From the NCBI GenBank assembly GCA_905214995.1, contig CAJMOT010000040.1:1-16431 (forward strand): a stretch of 16,431 bases of DNA, written 5' to 3'. Under the pieces are notes generated by a model. That model saw nothing but the letters and a program-made list of their open reading frames with translations, did not search any database and was not told the DNA's origin. The DNA comes from an uncultured bacterium (GTDB lineage Bacteria > Verrucomicrobiota > Verrucomicrobiia > Opitutales > Intestinicryptomonadaceae). Both the position numbers and the translations under genes were made by a program. How positions within the stretch are numbered: the stretch's first letter is position 1; the number at the start of each line of letters is the position of its first letter. Positions 1 through 7,528 of this stretch are shown here, piece by piece.

Positions 1-236
1 GATTCCGGCGCGGCGGCGATTCCGCGGCTCGGGAAAATTTTCGGGAGGACGGCGGATCGCCAAGCGGATTCAAGCCGCGCAAAGGTTTCGGCAAAGATTT
101 CCGGCGGGGCTTCGGGAGTCATTCCGGAAAGCCGTTCCGCCCGGACGGGGAAGGCTTCAAAAAACGTTCCGGCGGCGGTTATGGGCCGCGCCCAAAAAAG
201 TTTTGGGACGAGCGCGACGGCGATGATGTATTCTGA
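1..236 (+). CDS. C-terminal tail of an unidentified protein, R/G/F/K-rich (partial, 5' end missing)
   Basis: The frame that starts at base 3 is open from the window edge to a TGA at 234-236 and gives 77 residues. The tail is low-complexity, dominated by Gly, Arg, Phe, Lys and Asp, with loosely repeated GF/KPF/RGF units, and ends in an acidic DERDGDDVF segment. Such disordered basic Gly/Arg/Phe tails are known on bacterial RNA-acting proteins, notably DEAD-box RNA helicases and RsuA/RluB-type pseudouridine synthases, so an RNA-binding role is a reasonable inference. No catalytic domain is inside the window, so the family cannot be decided. A bidirectional terminator at 420-449 follows, with no other gene between. 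Confidence 0.6.
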   Translation, partial: FRRGGDSAARENFREDGGSPSGFKPRKGFGKDFRRGFGSHSGKPFRPDGEGFKKRSGGGYGPRPKKFWDERDGDDVF

Positions 237-419
237 CTCCAAATGCCGCGGTTGCGCCGCGCGGCGCGGGTTGCAATCGATCCCGGCTTTTCGCGTCGTG
301 CGGCGTTTCTGACGCATATCTTTCCGCAGAGGGCCGCGTTATTCTCTGATTGAGCTTGGCGAATTTCCGCAAAGCGCAACCGTGAAGCCGTCTGCGGGCG
401 CGTTTCAGAGTTTGGATGT

Positions 420-449
420 AAAAAACCGCGCCTTAAAGCGCGGTTTTTT
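420..449. terminator. Bidirectional intrinsic terminator
   Basis: A 6-bp CCGCGC/GCGCGG stem (426-431 with 438-443) and a 6-nt loop are flanked by A6 on the left and T6 on the right, so a U-run follows the hairpin on either strand. It sits between the convergent partial CDS (ends 236, +) and the GH2 gene (ends 485, -) and can serve both. Confidence 0.85.
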
Positions 450-484
450 ATTGGGGATTGTCCGCGGGAAGGGTTTCCCCGATT

Positions 485-2287
485 TCATTTAAAAATATCG
501 GAGAGCTTTTTGTTGGCCTCCCTCACTTTTTCCTCGTCGACTTTCAGGACTTTTCTGTCGTAGGTGAAGAGCCCGTTGACTTCGATTTCCACATCGGTGG
601 TCTGCGTATAGACAGCCCCGAAACAGCCGTATTTTGCCATGTCTATCAGCCTTTCGGTGAGCGCGATAAACCGCTTTGTCACTTCCTCGGGCGCCAGGAG
701 ATTCCCGTAGCCCCAGTTTTTGTCCTTGACCCACAGGTGGCCATCCACCGCGCAGCCGAGCCCGCCGTATTCGCCGACGGTGTTCACTTTCTGGTTGTTG
801 AAGATAAACATCGTGGGGTTCCCGTAGTCGTGGCAGTCTATCACGTCGCCGCAGTCGAAGAAATTTCCGCCGCTGGCGGGGTTGACGAGGCGCGACGGGT
901 CGAGCGACTTGGTCCATTCGGCGATTTCCCTCGTCTTGAACTGCCCCCACGATTCGTTGAACGGCGTCCAAATGGCGATGCAGGGGTGCGAGTGGAGGCT
1001 CTCCATGATTTCCTTCCACTCCTTGCGGAATGTCGCCTCGAACTGTTTGCTTACGGGCTTTTCCTCGCCTTGGAAAAATCCGCGCGGCTGCCAGGCGTTG
1101 CCCTCCCCGAACATCGACGGCATGTCCTGCCACACGACTATGCCGAGCCTGTCGCAGTGCGCGTACCAGCGCGCGGGTTCCACTTTCACGTGTTTTCTTA
1201 TTGAGTTGAAGCCAAGATCCTTCGTCCTTTGAATGTCGAAGAGCAGCGCCTCGTCGGTCGGGGCGGTGTAGAGGCCGTCCGGCCACCAGCCCTGGTCGAG
1301 CGGGGCGAATGTGAAGAATTTTTTATCGTTTAGCGTGAAGTCCACGCCGCCCCACTTTCCGTGGGATTTTATCCCGAATTTGCGCATGGCCGCGTAGCTT
1401 TTCACGGAGTCGGTCTGCGCGCCGTTTTTGCGGAGGGTTATTTCGAGGCCGTATAGGAACGGGGAGTCGGGCGACCATAGCTTCGGGTTTGCGACGGGCA
1501 GGTTTGCGGTCTTGTTCGCGGCGGATTTCGCCTCCGCCACGACTTTGCCGCCGTCGAGGATTTTTATTTCCGCGACCGCCTTCGGGTCGGCGGAATCCAC
1601 CCTTATGTCGAAGCTGGAAGAGTCGAGGTCCGGAGTGATTTTGACGCCGGATATGTGCGTCGGCGACACGGGCTCGAGCCACACCGTCTGCCATATTCCG
1701 GAGACCGCGGTGTAGAATATCCCGCGCGGGTTGGCGGATTGCTTGCCGCGCGGAATGCCGTTGCCGGTGGAGTCCCATGCGCGCACGGAGAGGGAATTTT
1801 CGCCCTCTTTTAAAAATTTCGTTATGTTGAATGAAAACGGCGTGTAGCCGCCGGTGTGCTCGCCGATTTTTTCGCCGTTTACGAACACTTCCGCCTTCCA
1901 GTCCACCGCGCCGAAATTGAGGAGCACGTCTTTGCCCTTCCATTCTTCTGGGATTTTGAATTTGCGCTCGTACCACAGGCTTTGGTCGCCGCTTATGGTT
2001 CTGCCCACGCCCGAGAGCGACGACTCTATCGCGAACGGCACGAGTATCTTCCCGTCGAACGACTTCGGGAGCGGGGCGTCCCTTTTCACGACGGCGTAGT
2101 TCCAGAGCCCGTTGAGGTTCAGCCATTGCGGGCGTTCCATTAGCGGGCGCGGATACTCCGGCAGGACGTTTTCGGGGTCTACTTTGTCGGCCCAGACGGT
2201 TTTGATTCTGTCGCCGGCGGGCTTCCACTGGGCGAACCCCGCAGAGGCCGCCGCGAATGCGGCGATTAGGAACGCGATTTTTTTCAT
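485..2287 (-). CDS. Secreted glycoside hydrolase family 2 protein (beta-galactosidase/beta-glucuronidase-like)
   Basis: 600 aa. Residues 1-19 form a signal peptide (MKK, a hydrophobic Ala/Phe core, then A-G-F-A before Q20), so the enzyme is exported to the periplasm or beyond. The GH2 order follows: an N-terminal sugar-binding jelly roll (about 45-205, with the LNGLWNY and GIWQTVWLE hallmarks), an immunoglobulin-like middle domain (about 207-310) and a TIM barrel (about 318-600). The acid/base is probably E445 in FNESWG and the nucleophile E506 in VGEYGG. There is nothing after the barrel, so this is a short GH2 without extra C-terminal domains. Substrate specificity cannot be read from sequence; retaining cleavage of a beta-galactoside, glucuronide or mannoside is expected. 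The ATG at 2287 was chosen because the signal peptide starts there; an in-frame ATG two codons upstream is equally possible. No strong Shine-Dalgarno site is present. No glycan-related gene is adjacent. Confidence 0.93.
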   Translation of the reverse strand: MKKIAFLIAAFAAASAGFAQWKPAGDRIKTVWADKVDPENVLPEYPRPLMERPQWLNLNGLWNYAVVKRDAPLPKSFDGKILVPFAIESSLSGVGRTISGDQSLWYERKFKIPEEWKGKDVLLNFGAVDWKAEVFVNGEKIGEHTGGYTPFSFNITKFLKEGENSLSVRAWDSTGNGIPRGKQSANPRGIFYTAVSGIWQTVWLEPVSPTHISGVKITPDLDSSSFDIRVDSADPKAVAEIKILDGGKVVAEAKSAANKTANLPVANPKLWSPDSPFLYGLEITLRKNGAQTDSVKSYAAMRKFGIKSHGKWGGVDFTLNDKKFFTFAPLDQGWWPDGLYTAPTDEALLFDIQRTKDLGFNSIRKHVKVEPARWYAHCDRLGIVVWQDMPSMFGEGNAWQPRGFFQGEEKPVSKQFEATFRKEWKEIMESLHSHPCIAIWTPFNESWGQFKTREIAEWTKSLDPSRLVNPASGGNFFDCGDVIDCHDYGNPTMFIFNNQKVNTVGEYGGLGCAVDGHLWVKDKNWGYGNLLAPEEVTKRFIALTERLIDMAKYGCFGAVYTQTTDVEIEVNGLFTYDRKVLKVDEEKVREANKKLSDIFK

Positions 2288-2356
2288 ATGCATAATATTC
2301 GGATTTGCGGCGCGGCGGGAAACTCCGCCGTTGCGCATTATTTGAAACTTGGTTTC

Positions 2357-2385
2357 ATTTTCTTTCCAGGCGCGCCGCCTGTCAA
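2357..2385 (-). promoter_or_regulatory. Candidate promoter of the GH2 gene
   Basis: Read on the - strand, TTGACA (2380-2385, perfect -35) is followed after 17 nt by GAAAAT (2357-2362, 4 of 6 to TATAAT). It lies 69 nt from the chosen GH2 start and would give a leader of about 60 nt. This is a motif match only. Confidence 0.4.
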
Positions 2386-2684
2386 CCGTTTTTTTTGGCA
2401 AATTTTCCGGAGGCGCGGCATGGCGCGGAAATGGGCGGCGCGCAGACGGAAAAGAGGATGGACGGGGAATTTTCGCGAGGTTTTGCCGAAATTTCTCGGC
2501 GGTTTTCGGCGCATATTTTCTGCTGGGCATTTCCGGAGGCGCGTTGGTTTGCCGTTCCGGAGCGTTTGCGGCTGCGCGCTCCGAAGCCGGGGGAGGCGGG
2601 GAGTTCGGGGCATTGAGGTTTTTGCAAATAGGGAGTTTTTCTTTTGCCGCGCGCAGCGGTTTTCGCTTCGATTCGGCGAGTTTT

Positions 2685-2700
2685 GAATCCGCGCGGATTC
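2685..2700. repeat. 16-nt perfect palindrome
   Basis: GAATCCGCGCGGATTC is fully self-complementary. It lies about 100 nt past the end of rrf2 (in rrf2's direction). No U-run follows on the - strand, so it is a poor intrinsic terminator. It could be a protein-binding site or an RNA hairpin. Confidence 0.5.
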
Positions 2701-2798
2701 GCTTTACAGCCTTTGGGAACGGCGAAATATTTGCGCAGCGCGGCGGATTGCGCGCCGCCTTGTTCGCGTTCGCGCGGCTTTGGTTCCCCGCGCGAAAA

Positions 2799-3236
2799 TC
2801 AAATGCAGTAGTCGTACGCTCCGCCGGAGTCGGAGGCTTTCTTTGCCGCTTCCTCCAGAGTTATGCCGGCGAGGGTTTTTTTTATGTTTTCGTTAAGCAG
2901 TTTCCAGACGGGGCGTGCGGCGCACGCATCCGCGCGGGCGCATTTTTTGGGGCATTCCGCGCAGTCTATTATGCACACCTTCCCCTCTGTGGCTTCAAAC
3001 ACTTCCAGGAGGTTTATCTCCGATGCCGGCCGCGCCAGCCTGTACCCGCCGTGCGCGCCGCGTATCGACTCCAAAAATCCCCCCCTGCGCAGGCTGATTA
3101 TTATGCGGCTTACGTATTTCTGCGAGAGTTTCTGGCTTTCGGCGATTTCCCTAATGAGCCTCGGCGCCCCGTTTTGGTGCAGGGCGATGTCGGCGAGTAT
3201 CCTCAGCCCGTATCTGCCTTTTGTCGAAATTTTCAT
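2799..3236 (-). CDS. Rrf2/IscR-family transcriptional regulator, cysteine-rich
   Basis: 145 aa, the usual Rrf2 length. The N-terminus MKISTKGRYGLRILADIA and the winged-helix segment (about 26-70, ending R-G-A-H-G-G-Y-R-L) are diagnostic of Rrf2. Five cysteines cluster at C88, C92, C95, C99 and C105, followed by W111; C92/C99/C105 correspond in position to the Fe-S ligands of IscR (C92/C98/C104). An Fe-S-based sensor of redox state, iron or NO is therefore likely; the extra C88 and C95 are unusual. The gene is divergent from the PFOR gene, so PFOR is an obvious candidate target (inference). The start was placed at ATG 3236 because the family N-terminus begins there; an upstream frame extension to 3269 lacks family sequence, and a GTG lies immediately upstream. 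No clear Shine-Dalgarno site is visible. Confidence 0.92.
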   Translation of the reverse strand: MKISTKGRYGLRILADIALHQNGAPRLIREIAESQKLSQKYVSRIIISLRRGGFLESIRGAHGGYRLARPASEINLLEVFEATEGKVCIIDCAECPKKCARADACAARPVWKLLNENIKKTLAGITLEEAAKKASDSGGAYDYCI

Positions 3237-3279
3237 CACTTTGCGCCGCCGCGGAAAGCCCAATGGCAAGCGTTCGGCA

Positions 3280-3309
3280 AATATACGTTTTCGGCGGCGC
3301 GCTTGTCCA
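3280..3309 (-). promoter_or_regulatory. Candidate promoter of rrf2 (divergent from PFOR)
   Basis: On the - strand, TGGACA (3304-3309, 5 of 6 to the -35 consensus), an 18-nt spacer and TATATT (3280-3285, 5 of 6 to the -10) are present. The predicted start is near 3273, giving a leader of about 37 nt. The -35 overlaps a DnaA-box-like string at 3303-3311. Confidence 0.5.
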
Positions 3310-3420
3310 CAGCAATCTTTTGGCGGGCGGAATTTTTATCGGAGCTCATTCGTTTGAGCAATGGCGGAATCCTGCGCATTTTCCGGCCTTTATCTTTTTG
3401 TTCTCTAATTGAATGAGGCA

Positions 3421-3440
3421 AATATTCGCCGATAGATATT
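3421..3440. promoter_or_regulatory. Short inverted repeat upstream of the PFOR promoter
   Basis: AATAT (3421-3425) and ATATT (3436-3440) are inverted with a 10-nt spacer, ending 17 nt before the PFOR -35. It stands out in an AT-rich patch of the divergent region and could be an operator or activator site, but the arms are only 5 nt and chance is possible. Confidence 0.25.
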
Positions 3441-3457
3441 CAACCGCTTAAAAATTG

Positions 3458-3487
3458 TTGACGAAACCGATTCGGCGGGAATAAACT
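3458..3487 (+). promoter_or_regulatory. Candidate promoter of the PFOR gene
   Basis: TTGACG (3458-3463, 5 of 6 to the -35) and TAAACT (3482-3487, 4 of 6 to the -10) are separated by 18 nt. The predicted start is near 3494, so the transcript has a leader of roughly 100 nt containing the hairpin at 3516-3546. Confidence 0.5.
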
Positions 3488-3515
3488 TTGCAGCCAATTT
3501 AACGCCGCAATGCCT

Positions 3516-3546
3516 TCTGCGCCCGCGGCGGGTTTCCCGGCGCAGA
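3516..3546 (+). promoter_or_regulatory. Leader hairpin upstream of PFOR
   Basis: TCTGCGCC (3516-3523) pairs perfectly with GGCGCAGA (3539-3546); inside, GGG and CCC can pair over TTT. It lies in the predicted 5' leader, about 45 nt before the start codon. There is no U-run, so it is not a terminator; mRNA stabilisation or protein binding is possible. Confidence 0.45.
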
Positions 3547-3591
3547 ATAGAGGGAAATTCCCATCCAATCCGGCATTTATAACAGGACTAT

Positions 3592-6500
3592 ATGAAAAGC
3601 AAAAACAGCGTGATTACGGACGGAAACGAAGCCGTCGCTTCGATCGCCTTCCGCGTGAGTGAAACCATCGCGATATATCCCATCACACCTTCTTCGCCCA
3701 TGGCGGAAAATTGTGAGGAGTGGGCGGTAAAAGGCAAAAAGAACATCTGGGGGACTACTCCGTCCATAAGCCAGCTCCAGAGCGAGGGCGGCGTGGCGGG
3801 CTCCGTGCACGGCGCATTGCAGACGGGCACGCTGATGACGACTTTCACGGCGTCGCAGGGGCTCCTGCTGATGGTTCCGAACATGTACAAGATCGCCGGC
3901 GAGCTCACGAGCTTCGTGATGCACGTTTCCGCGCGCGCCGTGGCGAGCCACGGGCTCTCGATTTTCGGCGACCAGACCGACGTGATGGCGTGCCGCCAGA
4001 CGGGATTTGCGATGCTCTGCTCCAACAGCGTGCAGGAGGCGCACGACATGGCGCTCGTCGCCCACTCCGCCACCCTCGACAGCCGCGTGCCTTTCCTCCA
4101 TTTCTTCGACGGTTTCAGAACCTCCCACGAGGTCAACACCTACGACATGATTCCCGACGAAATCGTGCGCGAGATGATCGACTACGACAAGGTTCTCGAC
4201 ATCCGCGCCCGCGCGCTCGACCCCGACAGGCCGTTCATCCGCGGCACCGCGCAGAATCCCGACGTGTTCTTCCAGTCGTGGGAGGCGCGCAATTCCTATT
4301 ACGAGAAGTGCGCCGACATAATCGAGGAAAAGATGGACAAGCTCGGCAAGCTCACCGGCAGGGCATACAAGCCCTACCAGTACGAGGGCGCGCCGGACGC
4401 GGAAAAGATAATCGTCATAATGGGCAGCGGCGCGGAGACGGTCGAGCAGACCGTCAGGGCCCTCAACGCCAAGGGCGAAAAATTGGGCGTCCTCAAAGTG
4501 AGAATGTTCCGCCCGTTCAGCGTCCGAAAATTCGCGGCGGCCATTCCGCAGACGGCGAAGGTCGTCACCGTCCTCGACAGGACGAAGGAGCTCGGCGCCA
4601 TGGGCGAGCCCCTCTACCAGGAAGTTTCCGCCTCCATCGCCGAGGCGCGCGCGTGCGGCCTTCTGCCGCGCTCTTTCGACCCCGTCGTGCTCGGCGGCAG
4701 GTACGGGCTCGGTTCCAAGGAGTTCACCCCCGCGATGGTCAAGGGAGTGTTTGACAACGCTTCCGCCCAGTCGCCAAAAAACCACTTCTCGGTGGGCATC
4801 AACGACGACGTCACGCACAACTCGATTTCCTACGACGAATCCTTTGTTCTCGACGAAAACGGCGTGATGAGCGCGGTGTTCTTCGGGCTCGGCGCGGACG
4901 GCACGGTCGGCGCCAACAAAAACACCATTAAAATCATCGGCAACGGAACCCCCAACTACGCCCAGGCGTACTTCGTGTACGACTCCAAGAAGAGCGGCGG
5001 CCTCACGGTTTCGCACCTGCGCTTCGGCCCCAATCCGATACGCGCGCCGTACCTCATAAACAACGCCCAGTTCGTCGCGTGCCACCAGTTCTCGTTCATG
5101 CAAAAGTACGACGTGCTCGCCTGCGCCGCCCCGGGAGCCGTGTTCCTGCTCAACTCCATCTACGACGCCAAAACCGTCTGGAACCATCTGAACTGCGACG
5201 TCCAGCGCGCGATAATAGAAAAGAAGCTCAAATTCTACGTCATCGACGCCTACGAGGTCGCCAAAAAGACCGGCATGGGCGGCAGGATCAACACAGTAAT
5301 GCAGACCTGCTACTTCGCCGTCTCCGGCGTGCTGCCGAGGGAAGAGGCCATCGAAAAGATCAAGGCCGCCATCGAAAAGACGTACAGCAAGAAGGGCAGG
5401 CAGGTCGTCGAGAAGAACTTCGCGGCCGTCGACGCCTCCGTCGAAAACTGCCATGAAGTGGAAGTGCCCGCCGCCGTCACCGCGGATTGCGGATTCCCGC
5501 AGACCGTGGCGGACGAGGCTCCTGACTTCGTAAAGCGCGTGACGGCGGTCATGATGCGCGAGCAGGGCGACAAGCTCCCCGTTTCGGCGTTCCCCGTGGA
5601 CGGCACGTGGCCTTCGGCGACGACCCGGTGGGAAAAGCGCAACATCGCAATCGAAATCCCGGGCTGGAATCCCGAGCTCTGCATACAGTGCACAAAGTGC
5701 TCCACGATATGCCCGCACGCCGCTATACGCGCCAAGTTCTACAAGAACGGCGAGCTCGAAAACGCCCCCGAGGGCTTTAAGCATGTTGCGTTCCGCTCCA
5801 AGGACAACCCCGACTGCTCGTTCACCATTCAGGTAGCCCCCGAGGACTGCACCGGCTGCGGCCTCTGCGCGACCGTCTGCCCGGGCAAGAGCAGGACGGA
5901 AGAGGGCGTCAAGGCGCTCATGATGGTCGCCCAGGAGCCCGTCCGCGAGCGCGAGGCGAAGAACTTTGAATTCTTCATCAAACTCCCGAATCCGGACAGG
6001 AGCAGGCTCACCGACTCCGTCAAGGACGTGCAGTTCCGCCAGCCGCTCTTCGAGTTCTCCGGCTCCTGCGCGGGTTGCGGCGAAACCCCCTACGTCAAGA
6101 TGCTCACCCAGCTCTTCGGCGACAGGCTTTACGTCGCAAACGCCACGGGCTGTTCCTCGATTTACAGCGGCAACCTCCCCACGACACCCTACTGCGTCAA
6201 CGAATTCGGCAGGGGCCCCGCTTGGGCGAACTCGCTCTTTGAGGACAACGCGGAATTCGGCTTCGGGTACAGGATTTCCCTCGACAAGAAAAAGGAAATG
6301 GCCTCCGAAATGCTCGTCAAGATGGCTCCCAAGCTCGGCGACGATATCGTAAAGTCGATTCTTGAAGCCGACCAGACGACCGAAGCGGGCGTTGCCGAGC
6401 AGCGCAAGCGCGTTGAGGCGCTAAAAGAAAAGCTCGCCTCAGACGGTTCCCTCATGGCAAAGGCGCTCGCCGCCCTCGCGGGCGATCTCGTCAACAAGAC

Positions 6501-7161
6501 TGTCTGGATTCTCGGCGGCGACGGATGGGCGTACGACATCGGCTACGGCGGCCTCGACCACGTTCTCGCCAGCGGCAAGAACGTAAACATAATGGTCATG
6601 GATACCGAAGTCTACTCCAACACCGGCGGCCAGATGAGCAAGTCCACGCCCCTCGGCGCGGTCGCCAAGTTCGCCTCCGAAGGCAAGGCGACCCCGAAGA
6701 AAGACCTCGGAATGCTCGCCATCGACTACGGCAACGTGTACGTGGCGCAGATCGCCCTCGGCGCAAACGAAATGCAGGCAATCAAGGCGATGACCGAAGC
6801 CAACAGCTACGACGGCGCTTCGATAATCATAGCCTACTGCCACTGCATATCGCACGGCTACAATCTCACGCTCGGACCCGCGCAGCAGAAGGCGGCGGTC
6901 GATTCCGGCTACTGGCCGCTCTACCGCTACGACCCGCGCAAGATCGCGCTCGGCGAAAATCCGTTCAAGCTCGACTCCCGCGACCCGAAGATTCCCGTCT
7001 CCGAGTACATGAAAGTCGAAAACCGCTTCAAGATGCTCCAGACGTTCAATCCCGAACGCGCGGCGCGCCTCGACGCGGAAGAACAGGAATTTATCAACGC
7101 CCGCTGGGCAAAGTATAAATACCTTGCCGAACGCCATTTGACGAACAAGGCCGGCGAATAA
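3592..7161 (+). CDS. nifJ: Pyruvate:ferredoxin (flavodoxin) oxidoreductase, single-chain
   Basis: 1189 aa, the full length of the homodimeric enzyme. It converts pyruvate, CoA and oxidised ferredoxin/flavodoxin to acetyl-CoA, CO2 and reduced carrier in the cytoplasm. The N-terminal pyruvate-binding domain carries YPITPSSPMAE. Two ferredoxin-type [4Fe-4S] motifs lie at C697/C700/C703/C707 and C753/C756/C759/C763. The proximal cluster ligands are probably C826 and C829 (GSCAGCG), C854 (ATGCSS) and C1085. The thiamine diphosphate motif starts at GDGW (976-979), followed by DTEVYSNTGGQ (1004-1014). Near C1085 the sequence is YCHCISHG, where the family commonly has YSHC, so C1083 is an extra cysteine. 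The start is supported by AGGA at 3584-3587, 4 nt before ATG. C-ending codons and AAG for Lys dominate, suggesting high expression. The gene is monocistronic, with its own promoter and terminator, divergent from an Rrf2 gene. Confidence 0.97.
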   Translation: MKSKNSVITDGNEAVASIAFRVSETIAIYPITPSSPMAENCEEWAVKGKKNIWGTTPSISQLQSEGGVAGSVHGALQTGTLMTTFTASQGLLLMVPNMYKIAGELTSFVMHVSARAVASHGLSIFGDQTDVMACRQTGFAMLCSNSVQEAHDMALVAHSATLDSRVPFLHFFDGFRTSHEVNTYDMIPDEIVREMIDYDKVLDIRARALDPDRPFIRGTAQNPDVFFQSWEARNSYYEKCADIIEEKMDKLGKLTGRAYKPYQYEGAPDAEKIIVIMGSGAETVEQTVRALNAKGEKLGVLKVRMFRPFSVRKFAAAIPQTAKVVTVLDRTKELGAMGEPLYQEVSASIAEARACGLLPRSFDPVVLGGRYGLGSKEFTPAMVKGVFDNASAQSPKNHFSVGINDDVTHNSISYDESFVLDENGVMSAVFFGLGADGTVGANKNTIKIIGNGTPNYAQAYFVYDSKKSGGLTVSHLRFGPNPIRAPYLINNAQFVACHQFSFMQKYDVLACAAPGAVFLLNSIYDAKTVWNHLNCDVQRAIIEKKLKFYVIDAYEVAKKTGMGGRINTVMQTCYFAVSGVLPREEAIEKIKAAIEKTYSKKGRQVVEKNFAAVDASVENCHEVEVPAAVTADCGFPQTVADEAPDFVKRVTAVMMREQGDKLPVSAFPVDGTWPSATTRWEKRNIAIEIPGWNPELCIQCTKCSTICPHAAIRAKFYKNGELENAPEGFKHVAFRSKDNPDCSFTIQVAPEDCTGCGLCATVCPGKSRTEEGVKALMMVAQEPVREREAKNFEFFIKLPNPDRSRLTDSVKDVQFRQPLFEFSGSCAGCGETPYVKMLTQLFGDRLYVANATGCSSIYSGNLPTTPYCVNEFGRGPAWANSLFEDNAEFGFGYRISLDKKKEMASEMLVKMAPKLGDDIVKSILEADQTTEAGVAEQRKRVEALKEKLASDGSLMAKALAALAGDLVNKTVWILGGDGWAYDIGYGGLDHVLASGKNVNIMVMDTEVYSNTGGQMSKSTPLGAVAKFASEGKATPKKDLGMLAIDYGNVYVAQIALGANEMQAIKAMTEANSYDGASIIIAYCHCISHGYNLTLGPAQQKAAVDSGYWPLYRYDPRKIALGENPFKLDSRDPKIPVSEYMKVENRFKMLQTFNPERAARLDAEEQEFINARWAKYKYLAERHLTNKAGE

Positions 7162-7173
7162 CTCCGCTAAAAA

Positions 7174-7229
7174 AGCCCCGAGGCCGCGCGGCGTATTTGA
7201 ACTGCGCAGGCAGTCTCGGGGCTCTTTTT
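7174..7229 (+). terminator. Intrinsic terminator of the PFOR gene with branched loop
   Basis: AGCCCCGAG (7174-7182) pairs with CTCGGGGCT (7215-7223), followed by CTTTTT. The 32-nt loop itself contains two small potential hairpins (GCCGCGCGGC at 7183-7192 and ACTGC/GCAGT at 7201-7214), so the fold is branched. It starts 13 nt after the PFOR stop. Confidence 0.85.
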
Positions 7230-7528
7230 ATGCGTTCTTCATCTAACTTTGTCGCGTCAAATTTGAGCCGAAGCGCGCGCTTTATGGCGGGGCGAATACG
7301 CTCCCGTTGCGATTGCTTTCGCAATGCGCCTATCCCCAATCCGGCAAAGGCGAACTTCCTGAAAACGAGGTTCGTTTTTGTCAGATTATTGCGGGCGGGG
7401 AGATAAAAGCGTTGGCGCAATCTTCGCAGGAGGGCGATTCTCCCCCTTGTCGGATTGCGCGTTTTGCTTTCGGGATTTTTTTACAAAAAGCTTGTTATGG
7501 CGCGGGCTATATGTAGAAAATATCCGGC
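7230..7528 (+). other. Gene-free leader region before lptD
   Basis: No recognisable gene is present; the short open frames on both strands lack motifs and a plausible start context. The region contains the inverted repeat at 7415-7460 and an AT-rich segment (about 7470-7525) where the lptD promoter should lie, but no hexamer pair with good spacing stands out. Confidence 0.5.
7415..7460. repeat. 8-bp inverted repeat with 30-nt loop
   Basis: GCGCAATC (7415-7422) is perfectly complementary to GATTGCGC (7453-7460), and GGAG/CTCC can pair inside. A weak T-rich stretch follows at 7462-7482. It may be an upstream terminator, part of a leader RNA or chance structure. Confidence 0.35.

Larger units (their letters stand above)
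2288..2798. other. Gene-free spacer between GH2 and rrf2
   Basis: This holds the GH2 promoter candidate at its left end. The open frames here (for example + from 2349 and - up to 2613) have Arg/Ala-rich composition with no recognisable motif and run out of or into shadows of the flanking genes, so I see no gene. The stretch includes a 16-nt perfect palindrome at 2685-2700. No convincing terminator with a U-run was found directly after rrf2. Confidence 0.6.

Noticed and set aside
237..419. tRNA or small RNA between the left partial gene and the terminator
   Set aside because: No T-arm GTTCRA consensus or cloverleaf pairing was found; the short open frames on the - strand are Arg-rich without motifs.
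2288..2530. N-terminal extension of the GH2 frame by 81 residues
   Set aside because: The extension is Arg/Pro/Lys-rich and would bury the signal peptide that starts at MKKIAFL. The promoter candidate at 2357-2385 also lies within it.
3303..3311. DnaA-box-like TTGTCCACA
   Set aside because: A single copy with 8 of 9 matches, overlapping the rrf2 -35; no cluster of boxes or AT-rich unwinding element is nearby, so there is no support for an origin.
2349..3416. 355-aa open frame on the + strand across the rrf2 gene
   Set aside because: It overlaps the clearly recognisable Rrf2 gene in antisense and is Phe/Arg/Ala-rich low-complexity outside it, with no domain signal.
3577..5784. 735-aa open frame on the - strand opposite PFOR
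   Set aside because: It is His/Val/Arg/Asp-rich with no recognisable motif and lies exactly antisense to the conserved PFOR coding sequence. Biased C-ending codons in PFOR leave few stops on the opposite strand.
7094..7420. 108-aa frame on the - strand over the PFOR terminator
   Set aside because: It runs through the PFOR terminator and into the PFOR coding end. It has no motif and its composition is Arg/Lys-rich.
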